The notes: generated by a model not told the origin, from the sequence alone. A stretch of DNA of 64,000 nt from Anabaena sp. UHCC 0187 (GCF_009712035.1 NZ_VILB01000013.1:309555-373554); one strand, 5' to 3'. Numbered from the stretch's first letter, positions 1 through 9,079 are shown. Made by a program: numbers and translations.

Positions 1-2
1 CA

Positions 3-248
3 GACTGTGCTGTTAGTGGTGACTGGGAACGATATCAGCATTATTTAGAATTTCTGGATGATGCGATCGCTCAACAAACCCATCTTAACCAACAAGCTGA
101 CCCCGAATCAAGTCTGAAATTAATATCTAAAGGTAAAGGTCAGAGTCAGTACGAGCCAAAACTGGAAAGTAAAAAATATCGCCGAATTTCTCGAAAAACT
201 CAATTACAGGACTTACAGAATTTGTATCAAGATAGTGAAGAAGAGTGA
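3..248 (+). CDS. C-terminal part of a hypothetical protein (5' end outside window)
   Basis: An open frame enters from the left edge and ends at TGA 246-248, giving 81 residues. The piece is hydrophilic: it begins DCAVSGDWERYQHYLEFL, is rich in Gln, Lys and Arg, and ends in an acidic EEE tail. It contains a HIP1 octamer near 62. No domain is recognised and nothing identifies a function. The start codon and most of the protein lie upstream of the window, so the full length is unknown. That it is coding is inferred from the uninterrupted frame running from the very edge. Confidence 0.55.
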   Translation, partial: DCAVSGDWERYQHYLEFLDDAIAQQTHLNQQADPESSLKLISKGKGQSQYEPKLESKKYRRISRKTQLQDLQNLYQDSEEE

Positions 249-691
249 CAGATGACGAGCGGGGGAGAAATTTCGTTCTTTTCTCTTGGGTAGAAGAAAA
301 GCAAATATGGAGTTAAAATGTGACTGTTTATGTCCAACTAGAAGTTGTACATCAAAAAGCCATAATCTAGACCTAGCAAAGCCTTCCCGACCAGGTAAGT
401 AAGTTTTTACTAGAATATGAGTTTACTGCCTAGATCCAAAATTTTTTGGCTCTTCGGTACTTTTTATGGAAAACTATTAATTAAAAATCAAAAATGCGTT
501 GAAAAATAAAGGTAAAAACCGAAATCCACGAAAAAACTCTAAAATTTTAATAAAAAATACCTGTTTTTATTGTATTGCAAGAGTTTTACGGTTTTTGCAA
601 CCTACATTTAGCATACTATGTATGGCAATACTGTAGGTATGGAAGAGCCAATTTTTTTGATGTCTGGGAAAAATTATCAAAATTGCGAAAA
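249..691. other. 443-base stretch without a recognised gene
   Basis: AT-rich DNA between the end of the first gene and the exporter. An in-frame TTG at 575 would lengthen the exporter by 39 residues, but that extension (rich in Tyr, Cys and Phe) does not look like a transporter N-terminus. I see no tRNA-like fold, no convincing terminator and no tandem repeat here. Confidence 0.4.
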
Positions 692-1702
692 ATGCAAAAC
701 TCTCCTGATATAAAACGTTGGCAAAGTATTATTGCTTTTTTGCTTGTTACTGTACTATTTGGATCACTTCCTCCTGTCACAAAACAGGTTGTTGCCTCCT
801 TAACGCCCTCAGTCCAATTAGCGGTTCGCTACCTTTTTGCAGTATTGTTCTTAATGCCATGGATTGCTAAAATTTCATTTAATCTTGCTCCTGTTAAAGC
901 TTGGAAAAATCATCTAAAGTCTTATTTAACAAATAAGCCAAAGGCATATGATATTAATATTTTTTCCGAAGATGTTATTCAAAATAGCCTAATAATTGAT
1001 AGTAAGTTATTGCGCGATGGATTTGTACTAGGAATATTGACATTTGGAATTCACATTTGCTTAAGTTTTGGGGTGAAAACAATTTCTGCAAATCGAACTT
1101 CCTTTTTGTTTGGACTGTGCATTATTTTTGTAACGCTTTTAGATTTAGTCTATCGAAACCGCTTTTCTCTTCGATTTTTTCTGTCTGCAATTTTAGCATT
1201 TAGCGGTAGTTATTTAATGTCTTGGGAACAAAGTTCCGAACCCCTAATTGGGACATTGTGGATTTTAGGAGCAGTTTTTTGTGAAGCCATGCTGCTGATT
1301 ATTCTTGAAGATATTGCATCCTCTCACTCTCCCATGAATTTGTCTATTGTCAGACTAGGAGTTGCAACTTTCCTAGCTTTGAGTTTTGGGATAAGTGAAC
1401 TTCCAAGTCAGCTAACAGTGATTCAGGCGAATTTAGGGCAATTGTTATATTTAGGAAGTGCGACAGCCGCGACGACCTGGTTAGTCGTTTTTTCCTTGCA
1501 AAGATTACCTGCTGTTGAAGCATCATTAATTCAAGGCTTAGAGCCAATTGTTGGGGCTGTAATTTCTTTTTTAATGCTTGGGGAAGTATTTGGTTTGCGT
1601 GGTTTGATCGGGTCTGGTTTAATATTACTAGGAACTATAATAGCCATCTTGAATCCGTTAGGGAAATCGGCTGACAGCAAGAATAACTTAAATTTTGAAT
1701 GA
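692..1702 (+). CDS. EamA/DMT-superfamily transporter
   Basis: A 336-residue integral membrane protein of the drug/metabolite transporter (EamA) superfamily, probably an exporter in the plasma membrane. It has about ten hydrophobic segments in two halves. The family-typical end, EPIVGAVISFLMLGEVFG followed by a last Gly-rich helix (LIGSGLILLGTIIAI), is clear, as is the N-terminal VTVLFGSLPPVTKQ segment. The ATG at 692 is preferred over the upstream TTG at 575 because it places the first helix right after a short basic N-terminus. The stop overlaps a start of the next gene as ATGA (1699-1702), so the two are probably translationally coupled. That pairing hints the exported compound could be related to the ectoine-synthase-like product. 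Substrate unknown. Confidence 0.85.
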   Translation: MQNSPDIKRWQSIIAFLLVTVLFGSLPPVTKQVVASLTPSVQLAVRYLFAVLFLMPWIAKISFNLAPVKAWKNHLKSYLTNKPKAYDINIFSEDVIQNSLIIDSKLLRDGFVLGILTFGIHICLSFGVKTISANRTSFLFGLCIIFVTLLDLVYRNRFSLRFFLSAILAFSGSYLMSWEQSSEPLIGTLWILGAVFCEAMLLIILEDIASSHSPMNLSIVRLGVATFLALSFGISELPSQLTVIQANLGQLLYLGSATAATTWLVVFSLQRLPAVEASLIQGLEPIVGAVISFLMLGEVFGLRGLIGSGLILLGTIIAILNPLGKSADSKNNLNFE

Positions 1703-1710
1703 TTAAAACG

Positions 1711-2094
1711 ATGATAATACGAACTTTAGAACAATTAATTGAAACTGATCGTGATGTAGCGTGGGGAAATGGTCAGAGCCGCAGATTTTTAACAGAAAGT
1801 GATGGTATGGGATATTCTTTAACTGATACCATCATTAATACAGGAACTGAATCATTGTTGCAATATACAAATCATTTTGAAACTTGTTATTGTATTCAAG
1901 GTGAGGGAGAAATTGAAGCCACTGATGGGACAGTATACCCCATCAAAGTTGGGACAATGTATGCCCTTGATCAGCATGATAAACATTATTTACGCGCAAA
2001 GACAACTATGCGGTTAGTGTGTGTCTTTTATCCTGCATTAAAGGGAAATGAATCTCATAATCTTACAAGTAATCATGAAAGTAGCTATAGTTGA
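1711..2094 (+). CDS. ectC: Ectoine synthase-like protein (EctC), solitary
   Basis: A 127-residue cupin of the L-ectoine synthase family. EctC cyclises N-gamma-acetyl-2,4-diaminobutyrate to ectoine. Numbered from the ATG at 1711, residues remembered as conserved or catalytic in characterised EctC proteins fall in place: T40, Y52, H55, E57 (iron ligand), G64, then with a one-residue shift Y84 and H92 (iron ligands), F106, P108, G112, E114 and H116. The Trp expected near position 21 is shifted. The upstream ATG at 1699 overlaps the exporter stop and could be used instead; 1711 is chosen because the family typically starts MIVR-like and here MIIRTLEQL fits. No ectA or ectB lies nearby, so the substrate must come from elsewhere or the enzyme uses another one. 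Family call is strong; in vivo ectoine synthesis is not established. Confidence 0.85.
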   Translation: MIIRTLEQLIETDRDVAWGNGQSRRFLTESDGMGYSLTDTIINTGTESLLQYTNHFETCYCIQGEGEIEATDGTVYPIKVGTMYALDQHDKHYLRAKTTMRLVCVFYPALKGNESHNLTSNHESSYS

Positions 2095-2277
2095 GCTTTA
2101 TTTATCCTGACTCCCGACTCCCAACTGGGTGCAGTCCCTGCGCCCCTACCTGCTGACTTCTAATAAGTATTAACTTAGGATTCATGTCCAATGACCCATA
2201 TAGTCTTAAAATATTCTTAATTTCCCCACACAGACTTTTTTGTCTGTAACCTCCACATACCACACAGAAAAAATATT

Positions 2278-3870
2278 ATGGCTATAGGCTATGTCGCGCT
2301 TGTACTTCACGCACACCTGCCCTTCGTTCGTCACCCAGGAAGTGATTATGTGCTAGAAGAAGAATGGCTGTATGAAGCGATTACTGAAACTTACATTCCT
2401 TTATTAAAAGTATTTGAAGGATTAAAGCGAGACGGCATTGATTTCAAACTCACCATGAGTATGACTCCGCCTTTGATTTCTATGCTTCGTGATCCTTTAT
2501 TGCAAGAACGCTATGATGCTCACTTGGCACAACTAGAAGAGCTTATAGAGCTAGAATCTGAGCGCAATATTCATAATGGTCATGTTCGTTATTTAGCAGA
2601 ACATTATGCAACTGAATTTAATGAAGCGCGGGAGTTATGGGAACGTTATAAGGGTGATTTAGTTACAGCATTTAAACAGTTTCAAGATAGTAATAACTTA
2701 GAAATTATTACCTGTGGCGCTACCCACGGCTACTTACCATTAATGAAAATGTATCCCCAAGCGGTTTGGGCGCAAATTCAGGTAGCTTGTGAACATTACG
2801 AAGAAACTTTTGGTCAAGCCCCCAGAGGGATTTGGTTGCCAGAATGTGCCTACTATGAAGGTGTGGAGCGAATGCTGGCTGATGCTGGTTTACGTTATTT
2901 CCTCACCGATGGTCATGGCATTTTATACGCCCGTCCTCGTCCTCGCTTCGGTAGCTATGCCCCGATTTTCACTGAACCCGGTGTAGCGGCTTTTGGTAGA
3001 GATCATGAATCTTCTCAGCAAGTCTGGTCTTCTGAAGTGGGTTATCCTGGTGCAGCCGAATATCGGGAATTTTATAAAGATTTGGGTTGGGAAGCTGAAT
3101 ATGAATATATTAAGCCCTATATTATGCCCAATGGCCAGCGCAAAAATACAGGTATTAAGTATCATAAAATCACTGGTAGAGGCTTAGGTCTTTCTGATAA
3201 AGCCCTGTATGATCCTTACTGGGCAAAGGAAAAGTCCGCAGAACACGCTGCTAACTTCATGTATAATCGTGAGCAGCAGGTTGGAAATTTACACAATATC
3301 ATGGGTCGGCCGCCAATTGTTGTATCTCCTTATGATGCAGAGTTATTTGGTCATTGGTGGTATGAGGGTCCTTGGTTTATTGATTACCTGTTCCGTAAGT
3401 CGTGGTATGACCAAAAAACTTATGAAATGACCCATTTAGCCGATTATTTACGGGCTAATCCTAATCAGCAGGTATGTCGTCCGGCTCAGTCGAGTTGGGG
3501 CTTTAAGGGTTTCCATGAATATTGGTTGAATGATACTAATGCTTGGGTTTATCCGCATTTACACAAAGCTGCGGAACGGATGATTGAAATTTCCCAACTC
3601 GAAGTTGAGGATGAATTACAGGAAAAGGCACTCAATCAAGCTGCGAGAGAGTTGTTATTAGCACAATCTTCTGACTGGGCGTTTATTATGCGGACAGGAA
3701 CAATGGTTCCCTATGCGGTGAGAAGAACAAGATCGCATTTAATGCGCTTTAATAAACTCTATGAAGATGTGAAAGTGGGTAAAGTTGATAGTGGTTGGTT
3801 GGAAAAAGTCGAATCAATGGATAATATTTTCCCCAATATAAATTATCGGGTTTATCGGCCAGCATTTTAA
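2278..3870 (+). CDS. 1,4-alpha-glucan branching enzyme, GH57 family
   Basis: A 530-residue glycoside hydrolase family 57 protein with a DUF1957-type C-terminal part, matching the length of GH57 branching enzymes. It would transfer alpha-1,4 chains to alpha-1,6 positions in glycogen. GH57 motifs in order: HAHLPFVRHP (11-20), CGATHGYLP (146-154), GIWLPECAYYEG (184-195) with nucleophile E189, and VVSPYDAELFGHWW (348-361) with acid/base D353. Starts at ATG 2278 after an AT-rich leader. It stands alone, with a GGAGTCA repeat and a hairpin downstream. GH57 branching enzymes coexist with GH13 GlgB in many cyanobacteria. Alpha-amylase or 4-alpha-glucanotransferase are less likely given the length and motif context. 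Confidence 0.9.
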   Translation: MAIGYVALVLHAHLPFVRHPGSDYVLEEEWLYEAITETYIPLLKVFEGLKRDGIDFKLTMSMTPPLISMLRDPLLQERYDAHLAQLEELIELESERNIHNGHVRYLAEHYATEFNEARELWERYKGDLVTAFKQFQDSNNLEIITCGATHGYLPLMKMYPQAVWAQIQVACEHYEETFGQAPRGIWLPECAYYEGVERMLADAGLRYFLTDGHGILYARPRPRFGSYAPIFTEPGVAAFGRDHESSQQVWSSEVGYPGAAEYREFYKDLGWEAEYEYIKPYIMPNGQRKNTGIKYHKITGRGLGLSDKALYDPYWAKEKSAEHAANFMYNREQQVGNLHNIMGRPPIVVSPYDAELFGHWWYEGPWFIDYLFRKSWYDQKTYEMTHLADYLRANPNQQVCRPAQSSWGFKGFHEYWLNDTNAWVYPHLHKAAERMIEISQLEVEDELQEKALNQAARELLLAQSSDWAFIMRTGTMVPYAVRRTRSHLMRFNKLYEDVKVGKVDSGWLEKVESMDNIFPNINYRVYRPAF

Positions 3871-3878
3871 TGACAGCA

Positions 3879-3906
3879 GGAGTCAGGAGTCAGGAGTCAG
3901 GAGTGA
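3879..3906. repeat. GGAGTCA heptamer repeat, four units
   Basis: Three exact GGAGTCA units plus a degenerate fourth follow the branching enzyme stop. The same heptamer recurs inside mutS2 (46056-46140) and, as the complement, near 37213-37243. Short tandem heptamers of this type are characteristic of filamentous cyanobacteria. Confidence 0.85.
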
Positions 3907-4012
3907 GAAAAAAGGAAGGAAGAAGAACGAAGAAGTAAAACCAGTGTGACACTTGATAGAGTGACGGTAGCCATTTTTTTTGGTTTAAATTTCTGACTTC
4001 ATTTACCTGATC

Positions 4013-4056
4013 TAAAAAAAGCAAAACCCCCAGAATTGTAACTGGGGGTTATTTTT
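4013..4056. terminator. Bidirectional intrinsic terminator
   Basis: A 9-bp perfect stem (AACCCCCAG 4025-4033 / CTGGGGGTT 4042-4050) with an 8-nt loop. A run of T follows on the plus strand (4052-4056) and a run of A precedes it (T on the minus strand). It sits between the branching enzyme and the convergent small membrane protein, so it can end both transcripts. Confidence 0.8.
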
Positions 4057-4086
4057 ATATACATCTTGTCAAATTGCCACTAAATA

Positions 4087-4314
4087 CTATTGGGGTAAAT
4101 TGCGGCTGCTATAAGCATCAATAGCATAGGCTGGTGTACGTTGGGTATAGTCCATATCTACGCCAGTAATAGATTTAGCCAAAGCTGCAAATTTCTCAGA
4201 AGCCCAATTACGTTCGTGAATGGGCTTGCTTTGTTCACCCATGAAGTAAGCCAGAGAACCGATAACGGAAACTGCTACCCAACCAACAACCAATAGAGAA
4301 ATTAAAATAGCCAT
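4087..4314 (-). CDS. Small single-helix thylakoid-type protein, possibly Psb35-like
   Basis: A 75-residue protein with one N-terminal transmembrane segment (about residues 2-24, ISLLVVGWVAVSVIGSLAYF) followed by a hydrophilic tail (GEQSKPIHERNW, later VDMDYTQRTPAYAIDAYSSR). Size, topology and the neighbouring divergent psb34 suggest an accessory photosystem II protein; Psb35, described as stabilising CP47 and Hlips, is a possible match but I cannot confirm it by alignment. A GAGGG ribosome-binding sequence lies just upstream of the ATG. A promoter is visible: TTGCAA (4382-4387), 18 bp, TATATT (4358-4363, minus strand), with an exact HLR1 element lying over the expected start site. That implies repression in low light and release in high light. 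Confidence 0.7.
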   Translation of the reverse strand: MAILISLLVVGWVAVSVIGSLAYFMGEQSKPIHERNWASEKFAALAKSITGVDMDYTQRTPAYAIDAYSSRNLPQ

Positions 4315-4337
4315 TCGAGAACCCTCGTTTTTTACTT

Positions 4338-4387
4338 TTTGTAACCTTATGTAAATAAATATAACAGATTGTTAACAGAAGTTGCAA
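4338..4387 (-). promoter_or_regulatory. Promoter with exact HLR1 (RpaB-type) element for the 75-residue protein
   Basis: Read on the minus strand: TTGCAA, 18-bp spacer, TATATT, then TTTACATAAGGTTACAAA (4338-4355). The latter fits the high-light-regulatory HLR1 consensus, two KTTACAWW repeats separated by two bases, exactly. HLR1 is bound by the response regulator RpaB. Its position over the likely +1 is the arrangement associated with repression under low light, as for hli genes. Start-site placement is inferred. Confidence 0.6.
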
Positions 4388-4510
4388 ATTATTTTCTGGT
4401 GTGTATGCCCCTCAAAGAGGTGAGGGATTCCTCACTGTAATAATTTTGTAATAAAACGCACCAATATAAGAAATGGTGAGAAAACCCTAGTTATCTATTT
4501 TTATGAGAGT

Positions 4511-4529
4511 AATGTAAAATTTATGTAAC
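4511..4529 (-). promoter_or_regulatory. Imperfect HLR1-like element upstream of psb34
   Basis: The minus-strand reading is GTTACATA, three bases, TTTACATT. Both half-repeats fit KTTACAWW but the spacer is three bases instead of two. It lies 33 bases before the psb34 ATG. A shared light-response control of this divergent pair is plausible but the longer spacer weakens the call. Confidence 0.4.
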
Positions 4530-4562
4530 ATTAAATCAAGAAAGATAATAAGGAATCACTTC

Positions 4563-4742
4563 ATGCCGTACACAAACGAAGAAGGCGGTCTTCTCAATAA
4601 CTTTGCTAAAGAACCCAAGGTTTATCAAGCTGAACCCCCTACAAGTAGTCAGAAGCGTACTTATATTGTTTTAGGAATTGCAGCGATGCTTTTGATCGTA
4701 GGTGTAATTTTTGTGGCCTTTTCTGTTTCTAATGTCAGTTAA
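4563..4742 (+). CDS. psb34: Photosystem II assembly protein Psb34 (ssl1498 family)
   Basis: A 59-residue single-helix protein. The N-terminal half carries the family signature MPYTNEEGGLLNNFA, then a short EPKVYQAEPPTSSQKR stretch, and one transmembrane helix from about residue 34 to 53 (IVLGIAAMLLIVGVIFVAF). Psb34 is known to bind CP47 of the assembling photosystem II complex and to be related to high-light-inducible proteins. It is monocistronic: an intrinsic terminator follows at 4778-4814. An HLR1-like element lies 33 bases upstream of the ATG. The divergent neighbour is another small single-helix protein, so the two likely form a light-regulated photosystem II accessory locus. The family call is from clear resemblance to remembered sequences. 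Confidence 0.88.
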   Translation: MPYTNEEGGLLNNFAKEPKVYQAEPPTSSQKRTYIVLGIAAMLLIVGVIFVAFSVSNVS

Positions 4743-4777
4743 TTGGAAAACTGTCCTATTTTAACTTTTTCTGATCT

Positions 4778-4814
4778 CAGGTTCTTGTTTTTGAGAAAGA
4801 ACCTGATTTTTTTT
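4778..4814 (+). terminator. Intrinsic terminator of psb34
   Basis: Perfect 9-bp stem CAGGTTCTT (4778-4786) / AAGAACCTG (4797-4805), 10-nt loop, then a T-rich tail at 4807-4814. Confidence 0.88.
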
Positions 4815-4956
4815 GTTAGGATGTTAAAATAACAGTATAATTATATTTTTTTTTACAATCTAGCCTAGAAAACTTGATTCATCCTGAAAAAGATAACATC
4901 TCCGTGAAAATCAAAATCATGAGATGTAACATTAATTTTGAATTTATTCAGTCAGG

Positions 4957-7119
4957 ATGTATACAGAAAAAAGGGCTAAAACCCAACTAAATACAAGCGT
5001 GAATGAAACTGTACACACAGAAAACATTAGTTTGAATCGGCAAGTATATCAACGCCTAAAACTTGCCCTCAGTTTGGGTTTACGTAGACAAATTTTATTT
5101 GCTATATGTGATGATTTAAATTCAAGAAATCGTATAGCAGCACGTTTGCACTCTACCTTAGCTTACCCTGTAGAAAAGGTACTATATCAGCGAGCTAATG
5201 CAGGAGAACTTATGACTCCAGCTTATCCACGATTAGTTACTTTGCGATTAAATGTAAATGATCCCAATCCTATCGCGCAAATTAATCAATGGTTAGCTAA
5301 TTATCCACCTCCCATTGTGGGGGAATCAACAAACAATCCTGGCCGTCCCTTACCAATCCCCGCATTTCAGATTGTGGGGGTGGAAATGCTGACGAAAGAA
5401 CCAGTAGCAGTACAACGTTTATTTTTGAATTATCTCCGCTTAGGTGAGCAGCAGTTATTTGGACAGGAATCTAGTCGCTTTTTAGAATCTAGTTTGTTAT
5501 TTTGGGTTTCTCGTCCTTGGTTGTCTGCAATTCAACAATCAGCACCCAAATTTTGGCATTGTCGAACGGGTGTATTTGTCTTTGCAGGAGAACCGACACC
5601 TACTGTAGATAATAGAGGTCATGGGGAAGGTTTCGCAGATTCCCACCGTTCGGAACGGGAAAATTCTCAGGATTTGGGTTTTGATGAAGAGAAAATTTCT
5701 CAGGAAATTAAACACACAAATAAACCTGATTTTCCTGGAACTGCAAATGCAGATTTAATTACACAAATACCAGAAAAATCTCCTATTGAATCTCCTCAAG
5801 TTAACAATAACCAAAATTTGCCTTCTTTATCTCATATTAACCAGGAGTTACAAAACTTAGTTAAAGCCACATTAAATACTGATGATAACGGACAAACCCA
5901 ACAAATACTCTGGGAAATTGAGCAATTACACATTCAGCAAGCTAAGGGAGAAGAGTTAGCAATTGCTTATCAGAATCTGGGTAATTTCTATCGGTTACAG
6001 ATTGAGCAAGGACAACCAACTTTAGAAAACTTGATGATAGCAATTCTAGCTTATCAAGAAGCGGTTAGCCATGATGAAAGTTCTCCACAACTTCCAGATA
6101 TTTTGAATGATTTGGGGACACTTTACTGGATGTTGCACCGCATCCCTGAAGATAAGGAAGAAGCGAAAATTTATATTCAGCAAGGCATAGATTTTTATAA
6201 ATTAGCACTTAAACTGATTACAGGTGATTCTCAGCCAGAAACTTACGCTCGGATTCAAAATAATCTTGGTACTGCCTATGGTGATTTGGCTAGGTTTGCA
6301 GAAGCAGTGGAAAACTGGAATTTTGCAGTTGTTGCTTACCATGAAGCAATTCGTTACCGACAAGAGGAAATAGAACCTTTAAAATATGCTGCTTGTCAGA
6401 ATAATTTAGGTACAGCTTATTGGCATCTGGGGCAGTATAATGAACCTGTAGAAAATCTTACCAAAGCAATCGCTGCTTATAAATTAGCGGCTGTTCATTA
6501 TCAACCAACAGATGAACCCCTAAAATATGGAATGATTCAAAATAATATTGGTACGGCTTATTGGAATCTTTCCCAATATGAACAACCAATGGAAAATCTC
6601 CAGTTAGCGATTCAGGTTTATCGTGAAGCCTTAAAATATCGGACAGCAGTAGATGTTCCCCATGCCTATGCTGCTACTCAAAATAATCTGGGTATCGCTT
6701 ACTGGCATCTAGGAAATCAGCCGCAAACAACAAAGGAAGATCAAGAAAAACTGATAAAATTATGTATTAATGCTTATCAAGAAGCTGTGAATACTGCTCA
6801 CCTATTCAGTAATTTAAATTTAAGTTTTGATTTATGGATGACACATAATAATTTAGGATTAGCTCATTATCATTTAGTTACAGATATATCTTTCAATGGT
6901 GATAAAAAACTGCTTTCTCAACATTTAGAATCAGCTTTAGAGAATCATCTACAAGCTTTAAGTGGATTTGGGAAACAAACAGAAAATTATCAAACAACAA
7001 TCAGCCACATTGTTAGTATAATTCGTACTTTCCATAATGAGTTAGGAATTCAAGGACAAAGTTTAGGTTTATCTAAACTTCCAGGACATTTATTACCAGA
7101 TATTTTACCGAAGTTGTAA
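4957..7119 (+). CDS. TPR-repeat protein of unknown function
   Basis: A 720-residue soluble protein. Residues 1-190 form a non-TPR N-terminal region (begins MYTEKRAKTQLN; contains QILFAICDDLNSRNRIAARL). An acidic, Gln/Asn-rich linker follows at about 210-310. From about residue 320 to 640 there are repeated helical units with TPR-like spacing: QNNLGTAY (three times with variants), QNNIGTAYWNLSQY, QNNLGIAYWHLG. The N-terminal part resembles an ATPase-like or regulatory region seen in other cyanobacterial TPR proteins, but no P-loop is visible. TPR arrays mediate protein-protein contacts, so a scaffold role is likely. No signal peptide. Downstream, short TTGGTAATT repeats separate it from the ABC gene. 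Confidence 0.8.
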   Translation: MYTEKRAKTQLNTSVNETVHTENISLNRQVYQRLKLALSLGLRRQILFAICDDLNSRNRIAARLHSTLAYPVEKVLYQRANAGELMTPAYPRLVTLRLNVNDPNPIAQINQWLANYPPPIVGESTNNPGRPLPIPAFQIVGVEMLTKEPVAVQRLFLNYLRLGEQQLFGQESSRFLESSLLFWVSRPWLSAIQQSAPKFWHCRTGVFVFAGEPTPTVDNRGHGEGFADSHRSERENSQDLGFDEEKISQEIKHTNKPDFPGTANADLITQIPEKSPIESPQVNNNQNLPSLSHINQELQNLVKATLNTDDNGQTQQILWEIEQLHIQQAKGEELAIAYQNLGNFYRLQIEQGQPTLENLMIAILAYQEAVSHDESSPQLPDILNDLGTLYWMLHRIPEDKEEAKIYIQQGIDFYKLALKLITGDSQPETYARIQNNLGTAYGDLARFAEAVENWNFAVVAYHEAIRYRQEEIEPLKYAACQNNLGTAYWHLGQYNEPVENLTKAIAAYKLAAVHYQPTDEPLKYGMIQNNIGTAYWNLSQYEQPMENLQLAIQVYREALKYRTAVDVPHAYAATQNNLGIAYWHLGNQPQTTKEDQEKLIKLCINAYQEAVNTAHLFSNLNLSFDLWMTHNNLGLAHYHLVTDISFNGDKKLLSQHLESALENHLQALSGFGKQTENYQTTISHIVSIIRTFHNELGIQGQSLGLSKLPGHLLPDILPKL

Positions 7120-7120
7120 T

Positions 7121-7165
7121 TTGGTAATTTGGTAATTTAGTAATTTGATAATTGGTAATTGGTGA
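7121..7165. repeat. Degenerate TTGGTAATT tandem repeat
   Basis: Five imperfect copies of a TTGGTAATT/TTGATAATT unit fill the gap between the TPR gene and the ABC gene. The same unit occurs at 26930-26946 and in an inverted arrangement at 56945-57000. Confidence 0.75.
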
Positions 7166-7166
7166 T

Positions 7167-9023
7167 ATGAAAGAAACAGTCCTAGAGGTTCGCAATCTAC
7201 AAGTTGAATTTATCAGTAATAGCAGTACAGTGAAAGCTATTGATGATATTAGCTTCCAGTTACATCAGGGAGAGACTCTAGGAATAGTAGGAGAGTCTGG
7301 GAGTGGAAAGTCAGTTACAGCTTTAGCAATAATGGGTTTGTTGCAATATCCTGGTAAAGCAAGTGGGGGGAAAATTTTGTTTTCTCGAACAAGTAGCCAA
7401 CCGCTGGATTTATTAGCGTTACCACCTCAAGAAATGCAACTCTATCGAGGTGGTGATATTGCGATGATTTTTCAAGAACCAATGAGTTCTTTAAATCCGG
7501 TTTATAATATTGGATTTCAGTTGCAAGAAGCGATTATGCGACATCAAAATGTAAATGCAATTGCAGCCAAAAGAATTGCGATTGCGGGTTTACAAGAAGT
7601 TAAACTTTTAGCTAGTGATGAGCAAATTCAACAGCAGTATATTGATGATGATTTGTCTGCATCAGATAGCTTTAAATTAGCGCAATTGGTGAAAGAACAC
7701 AAAGAAGCCATGTTGTCGCGCTACCCTCATCAGCTATCTGGTGGACAATTACAACGGGTTATGATTGCAATGGCAATTTCTTGCAATCCCTCTGTGTTGA
7801 TTGCGGATGAACCAACTACAGCTTTAGATGTGACTGTGCAAGCGACAATTCTAGAATTGTTGTATGAATTACAACAAAGTCGCAATATGGCAATGATTTT
7901 TATTAGCCATGATTTGGGGTTAATTTCGGAAATTACTGACCAAGTAGCAGTAATGTATAAAGGTAAAATTGTCGAATATGGTGCAGCAGCACAAATCTTT
8001 AATAATCCCCAACATCCTTATACTAAAGGACTTGTAGCTTGTCGTCCTAGCCTTAACTGTCGTCCTCACAAACTATTGACTGTTGCTGACTACATGAGTG
8101 TCACGGAGGATGAATTTGGACAAGTCATAATTAAGGCTAAACACCCTGCACAACCAGCGGAAATTACTAGGGAGGAAATTACTGAAAGATTAGCAAATAT
8201 CAGCGGAAAACCACCTCTGTTGACTGTTAGTAACTTGGAAGTAGGTTTTCCGGTGCAGGGAGTATTTGGAGCTACAAAACGCTACCATAAGGCTGTAAAT
8301 GGGGTTTCCTTTGATGTTTTTCCGGGAGAAACCTTGGGATTGGTGGGAGAATCTGGTTGCGGTAAAACTACTTTGGGTAGAACTTTGCTGCGACTAATCG
8401 AGCCGATGAGCGGTAAAATTATCTTTGATGGACAAGATATTACTCACTTGACTGGGAAAACTTTGCAGCACTTACGAAGGGAAATGCAAATTATTTTCCA
8501 AAATCCTTTTAGTTCCCTCAACCCCCGGATTAAGATTGGGAATGCGATTATGGAACCCCTGTTGATTCATGCTGTGGGTAAGTCCAAACAACAGCGACAA
8601 GCTAGAACAGTGGAACTGTTGGAACGGGTGGGTTTAAGTGCAGATGATATGAAAAAATATCCTCATCAATTTTCCGGTGGTCAACGTCAACGGGTTTGTA
8701 TTGCCCGCGCTTTGGCTTTAAATCCTAAGTTTATTATTTGTGATGAGTCTGTTTCCGCTTTAGATGTATCTGTACAAGCGCAGGTTTTGAATTTATTAAA
8801 AGAACTACAACGGGATTTTCAACTAACTTACATTTTTATTTCCCATGATTTAAGTGTAGTCAAATTTTTGAGCGATCGCATTTTGGTGATGAATCAAGGG
8901 AAAATTGTCGAATCAGGTACATCGGAAAGTATTTACTTAGAACCAAAAGAAGAATATACACAAAAATTAATTGCTGCGATTCCTACAGGTAGTCCTGAAC
9001 GGATTAGAAATCGGAAAAATTAA
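7167..9023 (+). CDS. Oligopeptide-type ABC transporter, fused double ATP-binding protein
   Basis: A 618-residue cytoplasmic protein with two ABC ATPase domains in tandem, the DppD-DppF (GsiA/YejF-like) arrangement that energises peptide or nickel-type importers. First domain: Walker [12 protein letters not shown], signature LSGGQLQRV, Walker [13 protein letters not shown]. Second domain: Walker [13 protein letters not shown], signature FSGGQRQRV, Walker [13 protein letters not shown]. Each half is followed by the oligopeptide-family C-terminal extension ([13 protein letters not shown] after the first). ATG 7167 is preferred over TTG 7152, which lies in the upstream repeat. No permease or binding-protein genes are adjacent, so the membrane partners are encoded elsewhere. 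Family sure, substrate unknown. Confidence 0.9.
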   Translation: MKETVLEVRNLQVEFISNSSTVKAIDDISFQLHQGETLGIVGESGSGKSVTALAIMGLLQYPGKASGGKILFSRTSSQPLDLLALPPQEMQLYRGGDIAMIFQEPMSSLNPVYNIGFQLQEAIMRHQNVNAIAAKRIAIAGLQEVKLLASDEQIQQQYIDDDLSASDSFKLAQLVKEHKEAMLSRYPHQLSGGQLQRVMIAMAISCNPSVLIADEPTTALDVTVQATILELLYELQQSRNMAMIFISHDLGLISEITDQVAVMYKGKIVEYGAAAQIFNNPQHPYTKGLVACRPSLNCRPHKLLTVADYMSVTEDEFGQVIIKAKHPAQPAEITREEITERLANISGKPPLLTVSNLEVGFPVQGVFGATKRYHKAVNGVSFDVFPGETLGLVGESGCGKTTLGRTLLRLIEPMSGKIIFDGQDITHLTGKTLQHLRREMQIIFQNPFSSLNPRIKIGNAIMEPLLIHAVGKSKQQRQARTVELLERVGLSADDMKKYPHQFSGGQRQRVCIARALALNPKFIICDESVSALDVSVQAQVLNLLKELQRDFQLTYIFISHDLSVVKFLSDRILVMNQGKIVESGTSESIYLEPKEEYTQKLIAAIPTGSPERIRNRKN

Positions 9024-9079
9024 AATAATGCAAAATTAAAGGGAGTTTTCTCTTGTGTATCTCTATTGTTGAAACGAAC

